Below, one piece after another: positions 25,299-34,217 of a stretch of 64,000 nucleotides of DNA. A model generated the notes under the pieces. It saw nothing but the letters and a program-made list of their open reading frames with translations, did no database searches and was not told the origin of the DNA. The first letter of the stretch is position 1; every line of letters starts with the position of its first letter. This DNA is from Bacteroidia bacterium. GTDB taxonomy: Bacteria > Bacteroidota > Bacteroidia > J057. A program made the translations under genes and the position numbers. Where the stretch lies: assembly GCA_041391665.1 (NCBI GenBank), contig JAWKNO010000003.1, positions 1,984,001-2,048,000 on the forward strand, written 5' to 3'.

Positions 25299-26565
25299 CG
25301 TCCTGTTCGGTTAAAAAGTTTAACATGGCCTCAGCTTTTGCTAATTCAGGAAGGTTACCCCCAAACTCTCTTTGCATTTCGGTGAGTTTATCAAACGCCT
25401 GAATATATTCATCATTATCAATGAAGCCAAAAAGCGTTGTGAGGCGATCTTCGACTTCCTGATAACGTGGTGTAACGCCAAGTACAGCCTGAATGATTGT
25501 AGAGGCATCAAGTCCATAGGTTTGAATTTTTTTTGCGCTGTATCCCTCTTTAGAAGAATATTCCAGTTTGATAATTTTATTTCCTTCATCCTGCGGAATC
25601 CCGGTCATGATCATAGGTGCGTGTGAGGTAATAACAAACTGTAGTTTCGGGAATGCGTTTTGAAGGCCCTTTACCACTTTAGATTGAAGTGTAGGATGAA
25701 GATGCAGATCAATTTCATCAATCAGTACTGTCCCCTCAGTCTTTATACAGGCATTTAAACCAAATATTCCTTTGTTTAAAAGCATACAGCGAAAACTGAG
25801 ATCAAGTATAATATTTACCAGTCGCCTTAGCCCGTCAGAGAGGTTTGCAGTATCTGTAACACGACCGTCATTCAGGTAGTAAAAGACATGGCCCTGAATC
25901 GGTCTTATGTGTACATCACGAAGAATATCACATCCGTTTTCACCTAAAGCATTTATAAGTGCATTTATAACCCCCTGTACTTCCATTTCGCCTATATTCC
26001 CCTCTTTTAAGACCAATAGGCGGGTTGTCCAATAATCGAGAAAGCCATCTCCCTGGAGACATTCGTAGTATCCAAATGAGGGTTTATGTTCATATCTTTT
26101 AAACGGAGTAGAAGAGATTTTTCGGGATGAATGGATATCAGATGTCGAAAACTTTGCAAATAAAGGCAAGGCATTTATTTGTTTTCCATCTCTAAAGAGA
26201 TTTTTATACATACTAGCCCCTAAAACATTTATGGGCGTCAGCGGCTTTTGAAGTGTCCTTCCCTTTTTTGAGTGAAGTTCAAGGGATGCAGATTGTCCTA
26301 AAAATTCGAATGCTACCTTAATCTCCTTTTCGTTTGCTAGACCTGTTTCGGATTCTTCTTTTCGGAAATCATCTTTGGAAAGACCAGTGAACCGGGTGTT
26401 TTCATCACTGAAACCGATAAAAAATGAGTTTAGCACCGAACTAATAGCCCGAATTAAGGTCGTCTTACCACTTGCATTATCCCCAATCAACAAATTGACT
26501 CTATCGGAAAAATCTAGGTGTAGATAACTGAAGCAACGGTAGTTAAATAATTCGATTTCCTTCAT
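25285..26565 (-). CDS. ptuA: SMC-like AAA ATPase, Septu PtuA-like
   Basis: The 426-residue protein has Walker A at 28-35 (GDNASGKT), an ABC-type signature around NLSDGLRRLVNIILDL, Walker B at 281-285 (LIDEIDLHLHP) and a switch histidine in FVITSHAPMI. The tail with YGLDASTIIQAVLGVTPR is typical of ATPases paired with TIGR02646 HNH nucleases. It is expected to oligomerise and hold the HNH partner until triggered. A TAATTTTG -7-like element lies 26 bp upstream. The pair stands alone between unrelated genes, as small defence cassettes often do. Confidence 0.82.
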   Translation of the reverse strand: MKEIELFNYRCFSYLHLDFSDRVNLLIGDNASGKTTLIRAISSVLNSFFIGFSDENTRFTGLSKDDFRKEESETGLANEKEIKVAFEFLGQSASLELHSKKGRTLQKPLTPINVLGASMYKNLFRDGKQINALPLFAKFSTSDIHSSRKISSTPFKRYEHKPSFGYYECLQGDGFLDYWTTRLLVLKEGNIGEMEVQGVINALINALGENGCDILRDVHIRPIQGHVFYYLNDGRVTDTANLSDGLRRLVNIILDLSFRCMLLNKGIFGLNACIKTEGTVLIDEIDLHLHPTLQSKVVKGLQNAFPKLQFVITSHAPMIMTGIPQDEGNKIIKLEYSSKEGYSAKKIQTYGLDASTIIQAVLGVTPRYQEVEDRLTTLFGFIDNDEYIQAFDKLTEMQREFGGNLPELAKAEAMLNFLTEQDGDTD

Positions 26566-26590
26566 TCTACTAGTGATGATTGTTTACTCT

Positions 26591-26598
26591 CAAAATTA
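26591..26598 (-). promoter_or_regulatory. Candidate -7 element of the Septu-like pair
   Basis: Minus-strand TAATTTTG matches TAnnTTTG and lies 26 bp before the ATPase start at 26565. No TTG is found at the consensus spacing. Confidence 0.35.
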
Positions 26599-26658
26599 AA
26601 TATGTACGTCTTCTCATCGGAAATTTATCAAAAAACTGGATATTATAACATACGCCCT

Positions 26659-27078
26659 TTATTTTGGATACTTCTCCGCCATATAGTCCAGCGAAGCCTG
26701 GCTCAGCTCTTTCAACACATCCATATCGATATCGCTGAGCTTATTGACGTAAAGGCAGGATTTGCCGGTTTTGTATTTGCCGAGGCGGGTCATGATTTCT
26801 TCATACCGATCAAACCCGGCCATGATGTAGAGCGTAAGGTTTTGTTTGCGGGGAGAAAAACCAATCCGAAAGAAATCTCCTTCCCGGCCACTCTCATACT
26901 TGTAGTGATAATCACCAAACCCGACAATGCTTGGGCCCCACATTTTGGGAGCCTCACCCGTGAGGGTTTCCATCATTTTCAATACGGTGAAACAGTCCGC
27001 TTTCCGGTGGTCAGGTTCTACCCCATTGAGAAATTCGGTGACGCTTTGTGAGGTTTTTTTAGTTTTGTTTTCAGCCAT
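26659..27078 (-). CDS. DUF1801 (YdhG-like) protein
   Basis: The 139-residue cytoplasmic protein matches DUF1801 throughout: the opening SVTEFLNGVEPDHRKADCFTVLKMME, the central KMWGPSIVGFGDYHYKYESGREGDFF and the end LDYMAEKYPK. The fold is related to frataxin-like YdhG proteins, whose biochemical role is not established. It is a single gene with its own spacing on both sides. Confidence 0.85.
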   Translation of the reverse strand: MAENKTKKTSQSVTEFLNGVEPDHRKADCFTVLKMMETLTGEAPKMWGPSIVGFGDYHYKYESGREGDFFRIGFSPRKQNLTLYIMAGFDRYEEIMTRLGKYKTGKSCLYVNKLSDIDMDVLKELSQASLDYMAEKYPK

Positions 27079-27112
27079 AGCTTTACGATTAAGGCTTTTG
27101 AATATACATTTT

Positions 27113-27703
27113 TCAGGTTTTATAAGGCGAATACTGGTAATATTTGGGCCGGGAATCGAGCCGTATATGCAGCCAGTATACGCCCAACCCTGATGTACTC
27201 ACCCATAGTTTATGGTTGCTGAGTTTTCGGCTGATTTCTGCTGAAAGGCACTGTAAGAGGGCCTGCTGCTGCGCAAAGGGTGCGTTTCGCACAAAATTTG
27301 CAATATGCGAATAGGCTGCAATTTCTGCTATTTCCGGTGCAGGTACTACCAGAAAAGCATCTCCACCCAGATTGGGAAATGCAGCCACACCCGGATAGGC
27401 CGAAGGTCTGCCAAAATAATCGCCAAATGCCTGTCTTTCAGGTGTTACTTTTGCCAATGCCGGACTATCTACCAGCACAAATTCAAAGTCCTGATCAAAG
27501 GTATCGGCAGTTACAGGAAGTGTTTCCCAGAAAAAAGCGCTGAAGGAAGAGTCTGCAAGTAACCGGAGGAAATAGGTCCGGAATACTTCGTCATTTGCCC
27601 ACAGAGAAACAACCTCGCTCCATGAAAGCGGTTTTCCATCATTCAGAAGAATAAACTTTCTGGTGTGCGGATTTACGATGGTTTCTGTATGTCCAATATC
27701 CAT
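27113..27703 (-). CDS. DUF6940-like protein
   Basis: From the ATG of MDIGHTETIVNPHTRKF the protein has 196 residues, no signal and no membrane helix. Motifs such as SWSEVVSLWANDEVFRTYFLRLLADSSFSAFFWETLPV, FGDYFGRPSAYPGVAAFPNLGGDAFLVVPAP and NHKLWVSTSGLGVYWLHIRLD are those of a conserved family of unknown function. Some homologues appear as stand-alone housekeeping-like genes, so no role is suggested. The frame extends 18 codons upstream, but that part is not conserved in my memory of the family. Confidence 0.7.
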   Translation of the reverse strand: MDIGHTETIVNPHTRKFILLNDGKPLSWSEVVSLWANDEVFRTYFLRLLADSSFSAFFWETLPVTADTFDQDFEFVLVDSPALAKVTPERQAFGDYFGRPSAYPGVAAFPNLGGDAFLVVPAPEIAEIAAYSHIANFVRNAPFAQQQALLQCLSAEISRKLSNHKLWVSTSGLGVYWLHIRLDSRPKYYQYSPYKT

Positions 27704-27798
27704 ATGCAAATATAAATAACCAACAAAGGAATATCTTGTGATTCTGATGTTTTTCAATAAATTGAGTTTTGTTCTGTACCCCCGAAAATTACAGCCCC

Positions 27799-28998
27799 AT
27801 GTCCGCCATTTTCATCATCGGTACCTGCGATACCAAATCCTCCGAACTGATATTCCTCCGCACCGTGCTGGAAAAGGAAGGAATTGAGGCAAAAATTGTC
27901 GATGTAAGTACAAAAAGGCATCCAATCTCCGCAGATATTTCCAATCTGAGTCTGGCAGTACATCACCCTATGGGTGAGGCCCTACTTGATCTTCCTGACA
28001 GGGGCGAAGCGATCACGGCAATGGGTGAGGCACTACAATCTTTTCTGCTGAATACCAGCGGACTGTCGGGTGTCATCGGCATTGGTGGTTCGGGGGGAAC
28101 CGCACTTATTACGCATGCATTCAAAGCACTTCCGGTCGGGCTTCCCAAAATTATGGTTTCCACCATGGCATCCGGCAATACACGGCCATTTGTAGAAGCG
28201 ACGGATATCATGATGGTGTACTCTGTCACTGACCTTGCCGGACTGAATTCGATCTCCCGCACTATCCTGGCCAATGCTGCACAGGCACTGGCAGGCATGC
28301 TCAATGGAAAACCGCAGGTGATTGCAGATGTAAAACCAGCCCTTGGCATGACGATGTTTGGTGTTACCACTCCGTGTGTCCAGCACATTCGATCGCATTT
28401 TGAAGATCAGTTTGACTGTGTGATTTTCCACGCCACGGGTATCGGCGGCCAGTCATTTGAAAAGCTGATTTCCTCCGGAATGATGCGTTATGTGATTGAC
28501 GTTACCCTGACCGAAATCTGCGATCATCTGATGGGAGGTGTGCTGAGTGCGGGAGAGTCCCGTCTCGATGCCATCATTCATACAAAAATCCCTTATATAG
28601 GTTCGGTCGGTGCCCTTGACATGGTAAATTTTGGCCCGCTGGACTCTGTGCCGGAGCAATACAGCCACCGCAACCTCTACAAACACAATGCTGCCGTAAC
28701 CTTGATGCGCACCACACCCGAAGAAAATGTCCTGATGGGAGAATGGATTGCCGCCAAACTCAACCGGATGGAAGGCCCGGTAAGATTCCTTTTGCCGGAA
28801 AAAGGCGTTTCGCTGATCGACAGTCCGGGCAAACCGTTTTACGATCCGGAAGCAAACCAGGCTTTGTTTGAAACTTTGGAAAAACACGTAATTCAGACTG
28901 AAAACCGGCAGATTATTCGTCTGCCCTACGAAATCAACGATCCGGCATTTGCCGAAGCACTTATAGAATCATTTAACCAACTTCATCCGACAATATGA
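27799..28998 (+). CDS. Tm-1-like ATP-binding (UPF0261) protein
   Basis: The 399-residue protein begins MSAIFIIGTCDTKSSELIFLRTVLE; an ATG 30 nt upstream is less likely. It has the two-domain UPF0261 layout with a Gly-rich nucleotide site (GVIGIGGSGGTALIT) and FHATGIGGQSFEKLI. In plants the same domain is the N-terminal half of the Tm-1 antiviral protein, with a TIM-barrel half behind it. Here that second half is the next gene, overlapping by ATGA. The enzymatic role in bacteria is not settled. It opens an operon that continues to the GH53 gene. Confidence 0.9.
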   Translation: MSAIFIIGTCDTKSSELIFLRTVLEKEGIEAKIVDVSTKRHPISADISNLSLAVHHPMGEALLDLPDRGEAITAMGEALQSFLLNTSGLSGVIGIGGSGGTALITHAFKALPVGLPKIMVSTMASGNTRPFVEATDIMMVYSVTDLAGLNSISRTILANAAQALAGMLNGKPQVIADVKPALGMTMFGVTTPCVQHIRSHFEDQFDCVIFHATGIGGQSFEKLISSGMMRYVIDVTLTEICDHLMGGVLSAGESRLDAIIHTKIPYIGSVGALDMVNFGPLDSVPEQYSHRNLYKHNAAVTLMRTTPEENVLMGEWIAAKLNRMEGPVRFLLPEKGVSLIDSPGKPFYDPEANQALFETLEKHVIQTENRQIIRLPYEINDPAFAEALIESFNQLHPTI

Positions 28999-29828
28999 TA
29001 CTTGAATGGAAACGGGAGGAAATCCTGGCAGGATTCAGAGCAAAAGTCGCCAAAGGCGAGCCCATCATCGGCGGCGGAGCCGGAACCGGCATATCCGCAA
29101 AATGCGAAGAGGCCGGCGACATTGACCTGATCATCATCTACAACTCCGGTCGCTACCGGATGGCAGGCCGCGGCTCTCTCGCCGGGCTGATGGCCTACGG
29201 CAACGCCAACGATGTGGTGCTCGACATGGCCAAAGAAGTCCTGCCTGTCGTCAAAAAAACGCCCGTACTCGCCGGAGTCAATGGCACCGATCCTTTTGTA
29301 GTGATGCCTCGCTTTCTCAAAAAAATCAAAGAAACCGGTTTTGCCGGCGTTCAGAATTTCCCGACCATTGGCCTTTTTGACGGACTCATGCGCCAAAACC
29401 TCGAGGAGACCGGCATGAGTTATCAGCTCGAAGTGGAAATGATTCATATTGCCAGCCAAATGGATTTGCTCACTACGCCCTACGTCTTTTCTGCCTCTGA
29501 AACCGAAGATATGGTAAAGGCTGGCGCCGATATCATCGTCTGCCACATGGGCCTTACAACCAAAGGAAGTATCGGCGCGGCAACTGCCAAAACCCTTGAC
29601 CAAAGCGTAGAGTTGATCAATGAGTGGGCGGAAATTGCGAAAAGTATTCGCGAAGATGTATTATTGCTTTGCCACGGTGGCCCTATCGCCATGCCCGAAG
29701 ATGCAGAATATGTACTAAAAAGATGTCCGGGAATCCACGGGTTTTATGGAGCCAGCAGCATGGAACGCCTTCCTACGGAAATCGCGATTACCGAACAGAT
29801 TAAAGCCTTTAAAGATATCCGCTTATGA
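28995..29828 (+). CDS. PEP-hydrolase-like TIM-barrel protein (Tm-1 C-terminal half)
   Basis: The 277-residue protein is a TIM barrel of the phosphoenolpyruvate hydrolase-like family: PIIGGGAGTGISAKCEEAGDIDLIIIYNSGRYRM at the start, then PVLAGVNGTDPFV, GVQNFPTIGLFDG and IVCHMGLTTKGSIGA. It corresponds to the C-terminal half of plant Tm-1 and is almost always adjacent to a UPF0261 gene. It overlaps the preceding and following genes by 4 nt each, indicating tight stoichiometry. The substrate is unknown; carbon-carbon or carbon-phosphate chemistry on a small acid is plausible. Confidence 0.88.
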   Translation: MILEWKREEILAGFRAKVAKGEPIIGGGAGTGISAKCEEAGDIDLIIIYNSGRYRMAGRGSLAGLMAYGNANDVVLDMAKEVLPVVKKTPVLAGVNGTDPFVVMPRFLKKIKETGFAGVQNFPTIGLFDGLMRQNLEETGMSYQLEVEMIHIASQMDLLTTPYVFSASETEDMVKAGADIIVCHMGLTTKGSIGAATAKTLDQSVELINEWAEIAKSIREDVLLLCHGGPIAMPEDAEYVLKRCPGIHGFYGASSMERLPTEIAITEQIKAFKDIRL

Positions 29829-30229
29829 CAGATGGCAAATTTTTTAAAACCGACGGCCAACAGTGGAAGCCCGGCGCTTTAGGAAGCGACTTCTGGCATA
29901 GCGGTCCTGAGCAAACGGGTGCCCGCCAGCTGGTCATGATCGAAGTCGTCGTCGAACCCGGAAAAGGGCATAGTTTCCATTTTCACCCCCATCAGGAAGA
30001 AATCATCTACGTGGTAGAAGGAAAAATCCAGCAATGGCTGGAAAAAACCTCTATCGAACTGGCCGAAGGAGAATCCGCATTTATCCCCGCAGGTATGGTT
30101 CATGCAACCTTTAATGTGTATGACAAACCGGCTCGCTTTATGGCTGTGCTCTCACCCTGCCGGGGCGAAAACGGGTATGAAGTTGTGAATGTCTATGATC
30201 AGGAAGAATGGAAGGGACTGGTAAAATAA
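29825..30229 (+). CDS. Small cupin protein
   Basis: The 134-residue single-domain cupin has motif 1 GHSFHFHPHQEEIIYVVEGK, with metal ligands among His, His and Glu, and motif 2 SAFIPAGMVHATFN containing the last His. It probably binds Fe, Mn or Zn and acts as an isomerase, dioxygenase or sugar-binding protein; nothing distinguishes these. Its start overlaps the TIM-barrel gene stop (ATGA), so it belongs to the same operon. Confidence 0.88.
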   Translation: MTDGKFFKTDGQQWKPGALGSDFWHSGPEQTGARQLVMIEVVVEPGKGHSFHFHPHQEEIIYVVEGKIQQWLEKTSIELAEGESAFIPAGMVHATFNVYDKPARFMAVLSPCRGENGYEVVNVYDQEEWKGLVK

Positions 30230-30241
30230 TTTTTCAAGGTT

Positions 30242-32308
30242 ATGTTTAAATCCATTGGGCTGTTTTCTCTTATTTGTATCCTGCCTCTGTTTCATCCTGC
30301 CGGTAAATTAGCCGACAACCCTTCTCCAAAGTGGGATTTTGACGGGCAGCTATCTGCTTATTTTGAAGCGCAAACCCGCAAACTGGAGCTCAACACCCAA
30401 TCAGAACTTAGCCATATTACAGACTGGCCTGCTTTTCAGAAACAATCCCGCGAGCAATTGCTGGAGATGCTGGGATTGTCACCGATGCCTGAGCACACTC
30501 CATTAAACCCCGTTATCACTGGCACCATCGACCACGGAGATTTTATCGTCGAAAAACTATACTTTCAGTCCAGTCCGGGCCTGTATGTCACTGGCAATTT
30601 GTACCGCCCCAAAAACCTTACGGAAAAGGCTCCGGCCATTCTTTATGTCTGCGGACACGGGCAGGTGATCAAAGACGGTATCGCTTATGGCAGTAAGGTT
30701 CATTATCAGCATCACCCTGCATGGTTTGCCCGACATGGATATGTCTGCCTGATCATCGATACCATGCAGCTGGGTGAAATTGAAGGCATTCATCGCGGCA
30801 CACACCACCTGGAACGCTGGTGGTGGATTTCGCGCGGATATACACCTGCTGGTGTGGAAGCGTGGAACGGCATCCGGGCAGTGGATTACCTTGTCAGCCG
30901 CCCGGAAGTGGATGCAGAAAAAATCGGTATCACCGGTCGTAGCGGGGGAGGTATTTACAGCTGGTGGGCGGCGGGAATCGATGAAAGGATTAAAGTCGCT
31001 ATTCCGGTGGCAGGCGTTACAGATCTGCGCAATTATGTAGTCGATGGATGTGTCACCGGCCACTGCGATTGTATGTTTATGGTCAATACGTACCAATGGG
31101 ATTATCCCAAAGTAGCGACACTTTTTGCCCCCAAACCACTGCTCATTTCCAATTCTGACCGAGACCCGATATTCCCAATTAACGGGGTATTCAGAACTTA
31201 TCAGACAGTAAGAGGGGTTTATGAAAAAATGGAGAAAGGAGATTTGCTCGCACTGAATACGGTTGCGGGCCCTCATATGGACATACAGGAATTGCAAATC
31301 CACGCCTTCCGGTGGATGAACCATTACCTTAAAGAAAAAGATGAATTAATCGAAGACGCAGCGGTAAAGTATTTTGAACCCGAACAACTGAAAGTATTTG
31401 ACAAACTGCCCGAAGATCAGATCAATACACAAATTGACGAGACCTTTGTACCCGTAGCGGAGGAAGTGGAAAAAGTATTAAAAAATACATCCTGGAAAGA
31501 GGCAGCAAAACAATGGGAGAAAAACCTGAAAGAGAAAGTCTTTGCCGGGTGGCCGGAAGAAATGATTTCACCTGCCCTTACCCCTGTCAGTGAGCAAAAA
31601 AATTCATTCGCAGAAATTTCTCTCCACAATCTGCAAACAGACGCAAATACCCATTTACCATTGTTTAGTATCAAGCCGTTGACTGAGAATGGCAAACCCG
31701 TGCAGATCATTCCCCTGGACAACAACAACTGGCTCTGGTGGAAAGAAAGACTGGGCGCGTCATTTGCCGGGGGAGAATTCTGGCCGGAAGCAACCGGAAA
31801 TGAGACACTTGCCGCAGAGTTACAACAACGGCTCAGTACGGCAGGAGAAATTATTCTGGTCCCTATGCGAGGAACAGGCCCGGCAGCTTTTTCAGCAAAC
31901 GAAAAGGATTTTGCCCAAATACGCCGCAGGTATTATCTGTTGGGGCAAACACTCGAAAGTATGCAGACACTGGATTTGATTCAGGCGATGAATGCTGTGA
32001 TGAAATTCCGCTATTCAGATACAGAAATCCATGCTGAAGGGGTAGCCGGTGTGCAAATGATCTACGCTTCGCTTTTTGCGAAACACCAGTTTCCCTACCT
32101 GTCCATTCACATTTATCAGCCTCCGGCAAGCCATCGCGAAGGCCCATGCTACCTCAACGTGATGAAATATATGGACATTCCCGCCGCGATATTAATGGCC
32201 TCCCAACAACAGGAAGTGGTCATCCATTCCCCAGAAAAGAAAATCTGGAAGCCGCTGGAAAAACTTGCAGGAAAAGAACAATTGTTGAAATTGCATGTTG
32301 AGGATTAA
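30242..32308 (+). CDS. Secreted two-domain alpha/beta-hydrolase (acetylxylan-esterase-like)
   Basis: The 688-residue protein has a signal peptide (1-~22). The first alpha/beta-hydrolase domain has a nucleophile Ser234 in GITGRSGGG and a late His in GPHMDIQELQIHAF; it resembles acetyl xylan esterases of the abhydrolase_7 type. A second domain (~455-688) has a hydrolase-like pattern (IILVPMRGTGPAAFSANEKDF, GVAGVQMIYASLFA) but its usual nucleophile motif is degraded to GVAGVQ. Deacetylation of a plant polysaccharide in the periplasm is the likely role, consistent with the GH53 galactanase gene 22 bp downstream. Confidence 0.8.
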   Translation: MFKSIGLFSLICILPLFHPAGKLADNPSPKWDFDGQLSAYFEAQTRKLELNTQSELSHITDWPAFQKQSREQLLEMLGLSPMPEHTPLNPVITGTIDHGDFIVEKLYFQSSPGLYVTGNLYRPKNLTEKAPAILYVCGHGQVIKDGIAYGSKVHYQHHPAWFARHGYVCLIIDTMQLGEIEGIHRGTHHLERWWWISRGYTPAGVEAWNGIRAVDYLVSRPEVDAEKIGITGRSGGGIYSWWAAGIDERIKVAIPVAGVTDLRNYVVDGCVTGHCDCMFMVNTYQWDYPKVATLFAPKPLLISNSDRDPIFPINGVFRTYQTVRGVYEKMEKGDLLALNTVAGPHMDIQELQIHAFRWMNHYLKEKDELIEDAAVKYFEPEQLKVFDKLPEDQINTQIDETFVPVAEEVEKVLKNTSWKEAAKQWEKNLKEKVFAGWPEEMISPALTPVSEQKNSFAEISLHNLQTDANTHLPLFSIKPLTENGKPVQIIPLDNNNWLWWKERLGASFAGGEFWPEATGNETLAAELQQRLSTAGEIILVPMRGTGPAAFSANEKDFAQIRRRYYLLGQTLESMQTLDLIQAMNAVMKFRYSDTEIHAEGVAGVQMIYASLFAKHQFPYLSIHIYQPPASHREGPCYLNVMKYMDIPAAILMASQQQEVVIHSPEKKIWKPLEKLAGKEQLLKLHVED

Positions 32309-32330
32309 ATAACATCCGTCAAACAATGCT

Positions 32331-34088
32331 ATGAAATCACATATCCTTTTCTTCTTTTACCTGCTTCCATTTGCAGCTTTTCCCCAAAGCTTCTACTTCG
32401 GCAACGACCTCTCCTATGTCAACCAAATGGAAGACTGCGGGGCGGACTTTAAGGAAAATGGCATCTCCAAAGACGTATATCAAATATTTGCCGATCACGG
32501 TACAAACCTGGTGCGAGTGCGGCTTTGGGTAGATCCTGAGTGGCAAAATTTGCTCGTACAGCCGGCAGGTGTAAAACCTCAGTACAGCGATTTTGAAGAT
32601 GTAAAAGAGACCATTTCCCGGGCGAAAGCTGCGGGCATGCAGGTAATTCTCGATTTTCACTACTCTGACTTTTGGGCAGATCCGGGCCGCCAGCTTATTC
32701 CCGCCCGGTGGATACCGGTCGCCAATAACCTTCCGGCGCTGAAAGACTCTCTCTACAACTATACAGTAAAGGTGCTAAGCGATCTGGAGAAAGATGGTTT
32801 GATGCCAGAAATTGTAAGTGTAGGCAATGAAAACAACGGCGGCCTCCTGCGGCACACAACGATGGACAGCAACTATGTTGCCGGGGGAAGTGTCGGCAAC
32901 GACTGGAGCCGCGATGCCCAGCTGTACAATACAGCGATCCAGGCCATTAGAGCCGTAGGCGATACAGCCTCTGTTGATCCCAAAATCGCCGTGCATTTTT
33001 CGGGGATCAACACCAAATGGTTTTTCCAGAACCTGATCACCCTGGGTGTTACAGATTTTGACATCATGGGTTTTTCCTATTACTATGGCTGGCACGGCGC
33101 GAGCATTTCACAGGTGGGAACCTTTGTAGAAGATCTTGTCGCAAGTTTCCCCGGATATGAAATGATCGCCCTCGAAACCGGTTATCCATGGACCGCACAG
33201 AATTTTGATTCGATGCCCAATATCATCACCGGGGCAGACCCGATGTATTCCCCCCTTTCGCCCGAAAAACAACTCTCCTACCTGGTAGATCTGGCGCGGG
33301 AGATCATGGTTTCGGGGGGTAGTGGTATGATTTTCTGGGAACCTGCATGGGTTTCGACCCCTTGCCGCACCCCATGGGGGCAGGGATCTTCCCACGACCA
33401 TGTGGTATTTTTTGACCCCATCAACAACAACTTCATCGACAATGGCGGAGGAAAATGGACAGAACCTCAGTTCTACCAAAACCTCACGACGCCTACCATA
33501 ACTTTTATGGTAGACATGACCGGGCAGGACGTGTCAAACGGCGTATATATTACGGGCACCTTTACCGGAGCCAACTGGCTGATTGTGCCGATGAGTCTGC
33601 ATTCAGGGAAGATATACAAGTATTCGACCCAAATCCCGGCAGGAAGTTCGGGTGCATACTACTACCTCACAACCAGCAGCTGGACCAACTACCTCGACTT
33701 CAGGGAAACCGTTCCCACTGCCTGTGCAGAGTGGTGGAATAGCGACAGGGGATATGTGATACCCGCGCATGACACCACCTTTGCAGTTAAGTGGGAAAGT
33801 TGCGAGACGTTTGTCGCAGGGATCAGGGATAACCTGCTTGCCCGGCAGATTTCGCTTTACCCCAACCCCGCCAGTGATAAAATATATTTGTCATTCAGTG
33901 AGGGCTTTGTCCCGACATCCCTAGACATCACGCTCTCCGATATACAAGGTAAGACCTTAAAAACGTGGAAAAAGGCAGGGACAGTAGGGTCAGATCATGA
34001 TCTGACCCTACCCGTTCTATCCACCGGGGTATATCTGTTGAGGATTTTTGACGGGGAAAATACCGCGGTGTGGAAGGTACAGCTTTAG
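32331..34088 (+). CDS. GH53 endo-beta-1,4-galactanase with T9SS sorting domain
   Basis: The 585-residue protein has a signal peptide (1-19), a GH53 catalytic barrel (~22-385) starting FYFGNDLSYVNQMEDCGADF, the acid/base Glu167 in SVGNENNGGLL (usual GNEI.xG) and nucleophile Glu282 in LETGYPW. The next part (~390-490) looks like a starch-binding or SusE-like beta-sandwich (TITFMVDMTGQDVSNGVYITGTF). The end is a type A sorting domain (ISLYPNPASDKIYLSF ... GVYLLRI). It would cut type I arabinogalactan at the cell surface. A 28-bp perfect DNA palindrome interrupts the sorting-domain coding sequence without breaking frame. Confidence 0.9.
   Translation: MKSHILFFFYLLPFAAFPQSFYFGNDLSYVNQMEDCGADFKENGISKDVYQIFADHGTNLVRVRLWVDPEWQNLLVQPAGVKPQYSDFEDVKETISRAKAAGMQVILDFHYSDFWADPGRQLIPARWIPVANNLPALKDSLYNYTVKVLSDLEKDGLMPEIVSVGNENNGGLLRHTTMDSNYVAGGSVGNDWSRDAQLYNTAIQAIRAVGDTASVDPKIAVHFSGINTKWFFQNLITLGVTDFDIMGFSYYYGWHGASISQVGTFVEDLVASFPGYEMIALETGYPWTAQNFDSMPNIITGADPMYSPLSPEKQLSYLVDLAREIMVSGGSGMIFWEPAWVSTPCRTPWGQGSSHDHVVFFDPINNNFIDNGGGKWTEPQFYQNLTTPTITFMVDMTGQDVSNGVYITGTFTGANWLIVPMSLHSGKIYKYSTQIPAGSSGAYYYLTTSSWTNYLDFRETVPTACAEWWNSDRGYVIPAHDTTFAVKWESCETFVAGIRDNLLARQISLYPNPASDKIYLSFSEGFVPTSLDITLSDIQGKTLKTWKKAGTVGSDHDLTLPVLSTGVYLLRIFDGENTAVWKVQL
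33984..34011. repeat. 28-bp perfect palindrome inside the GH53 sorting-domain coding sequence
   Basis: GTAGGGTCAGATCA is followed directly by its exact reverse complement. The encoded VGSDHDLTLP lies where T9SS domains vary in length, so insertion of a REP-like palindrome into a tolerant loop is likely. Confidence 0.9.
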
Positions 34089-34217
34089 AGAAAAAAGGCT
34101 TTATTGAACGAGCAGACGGCAAATCTCCCCGTTTTGTTGTAAATAAAAATTTTGTGCGGACACCGTCTTTGTTTGATGAATAACTATTTTGAAAATTATA
34201 CAGATCCAATCCCTGCA

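Noticed and set aside
24666..26565. Retron defence system
   Set aside because: The ATPase and HNH genes could belong to a retron, but no reverse transcriptase frame or msr/msd-like structure lies on either side.
27707..27714. TATATTTG as promoter of the DUF6940-like gene
   Set aside because: It lies only 4 nt before the chosen start, which would require a leaderless transcript; kept out for lack of support.
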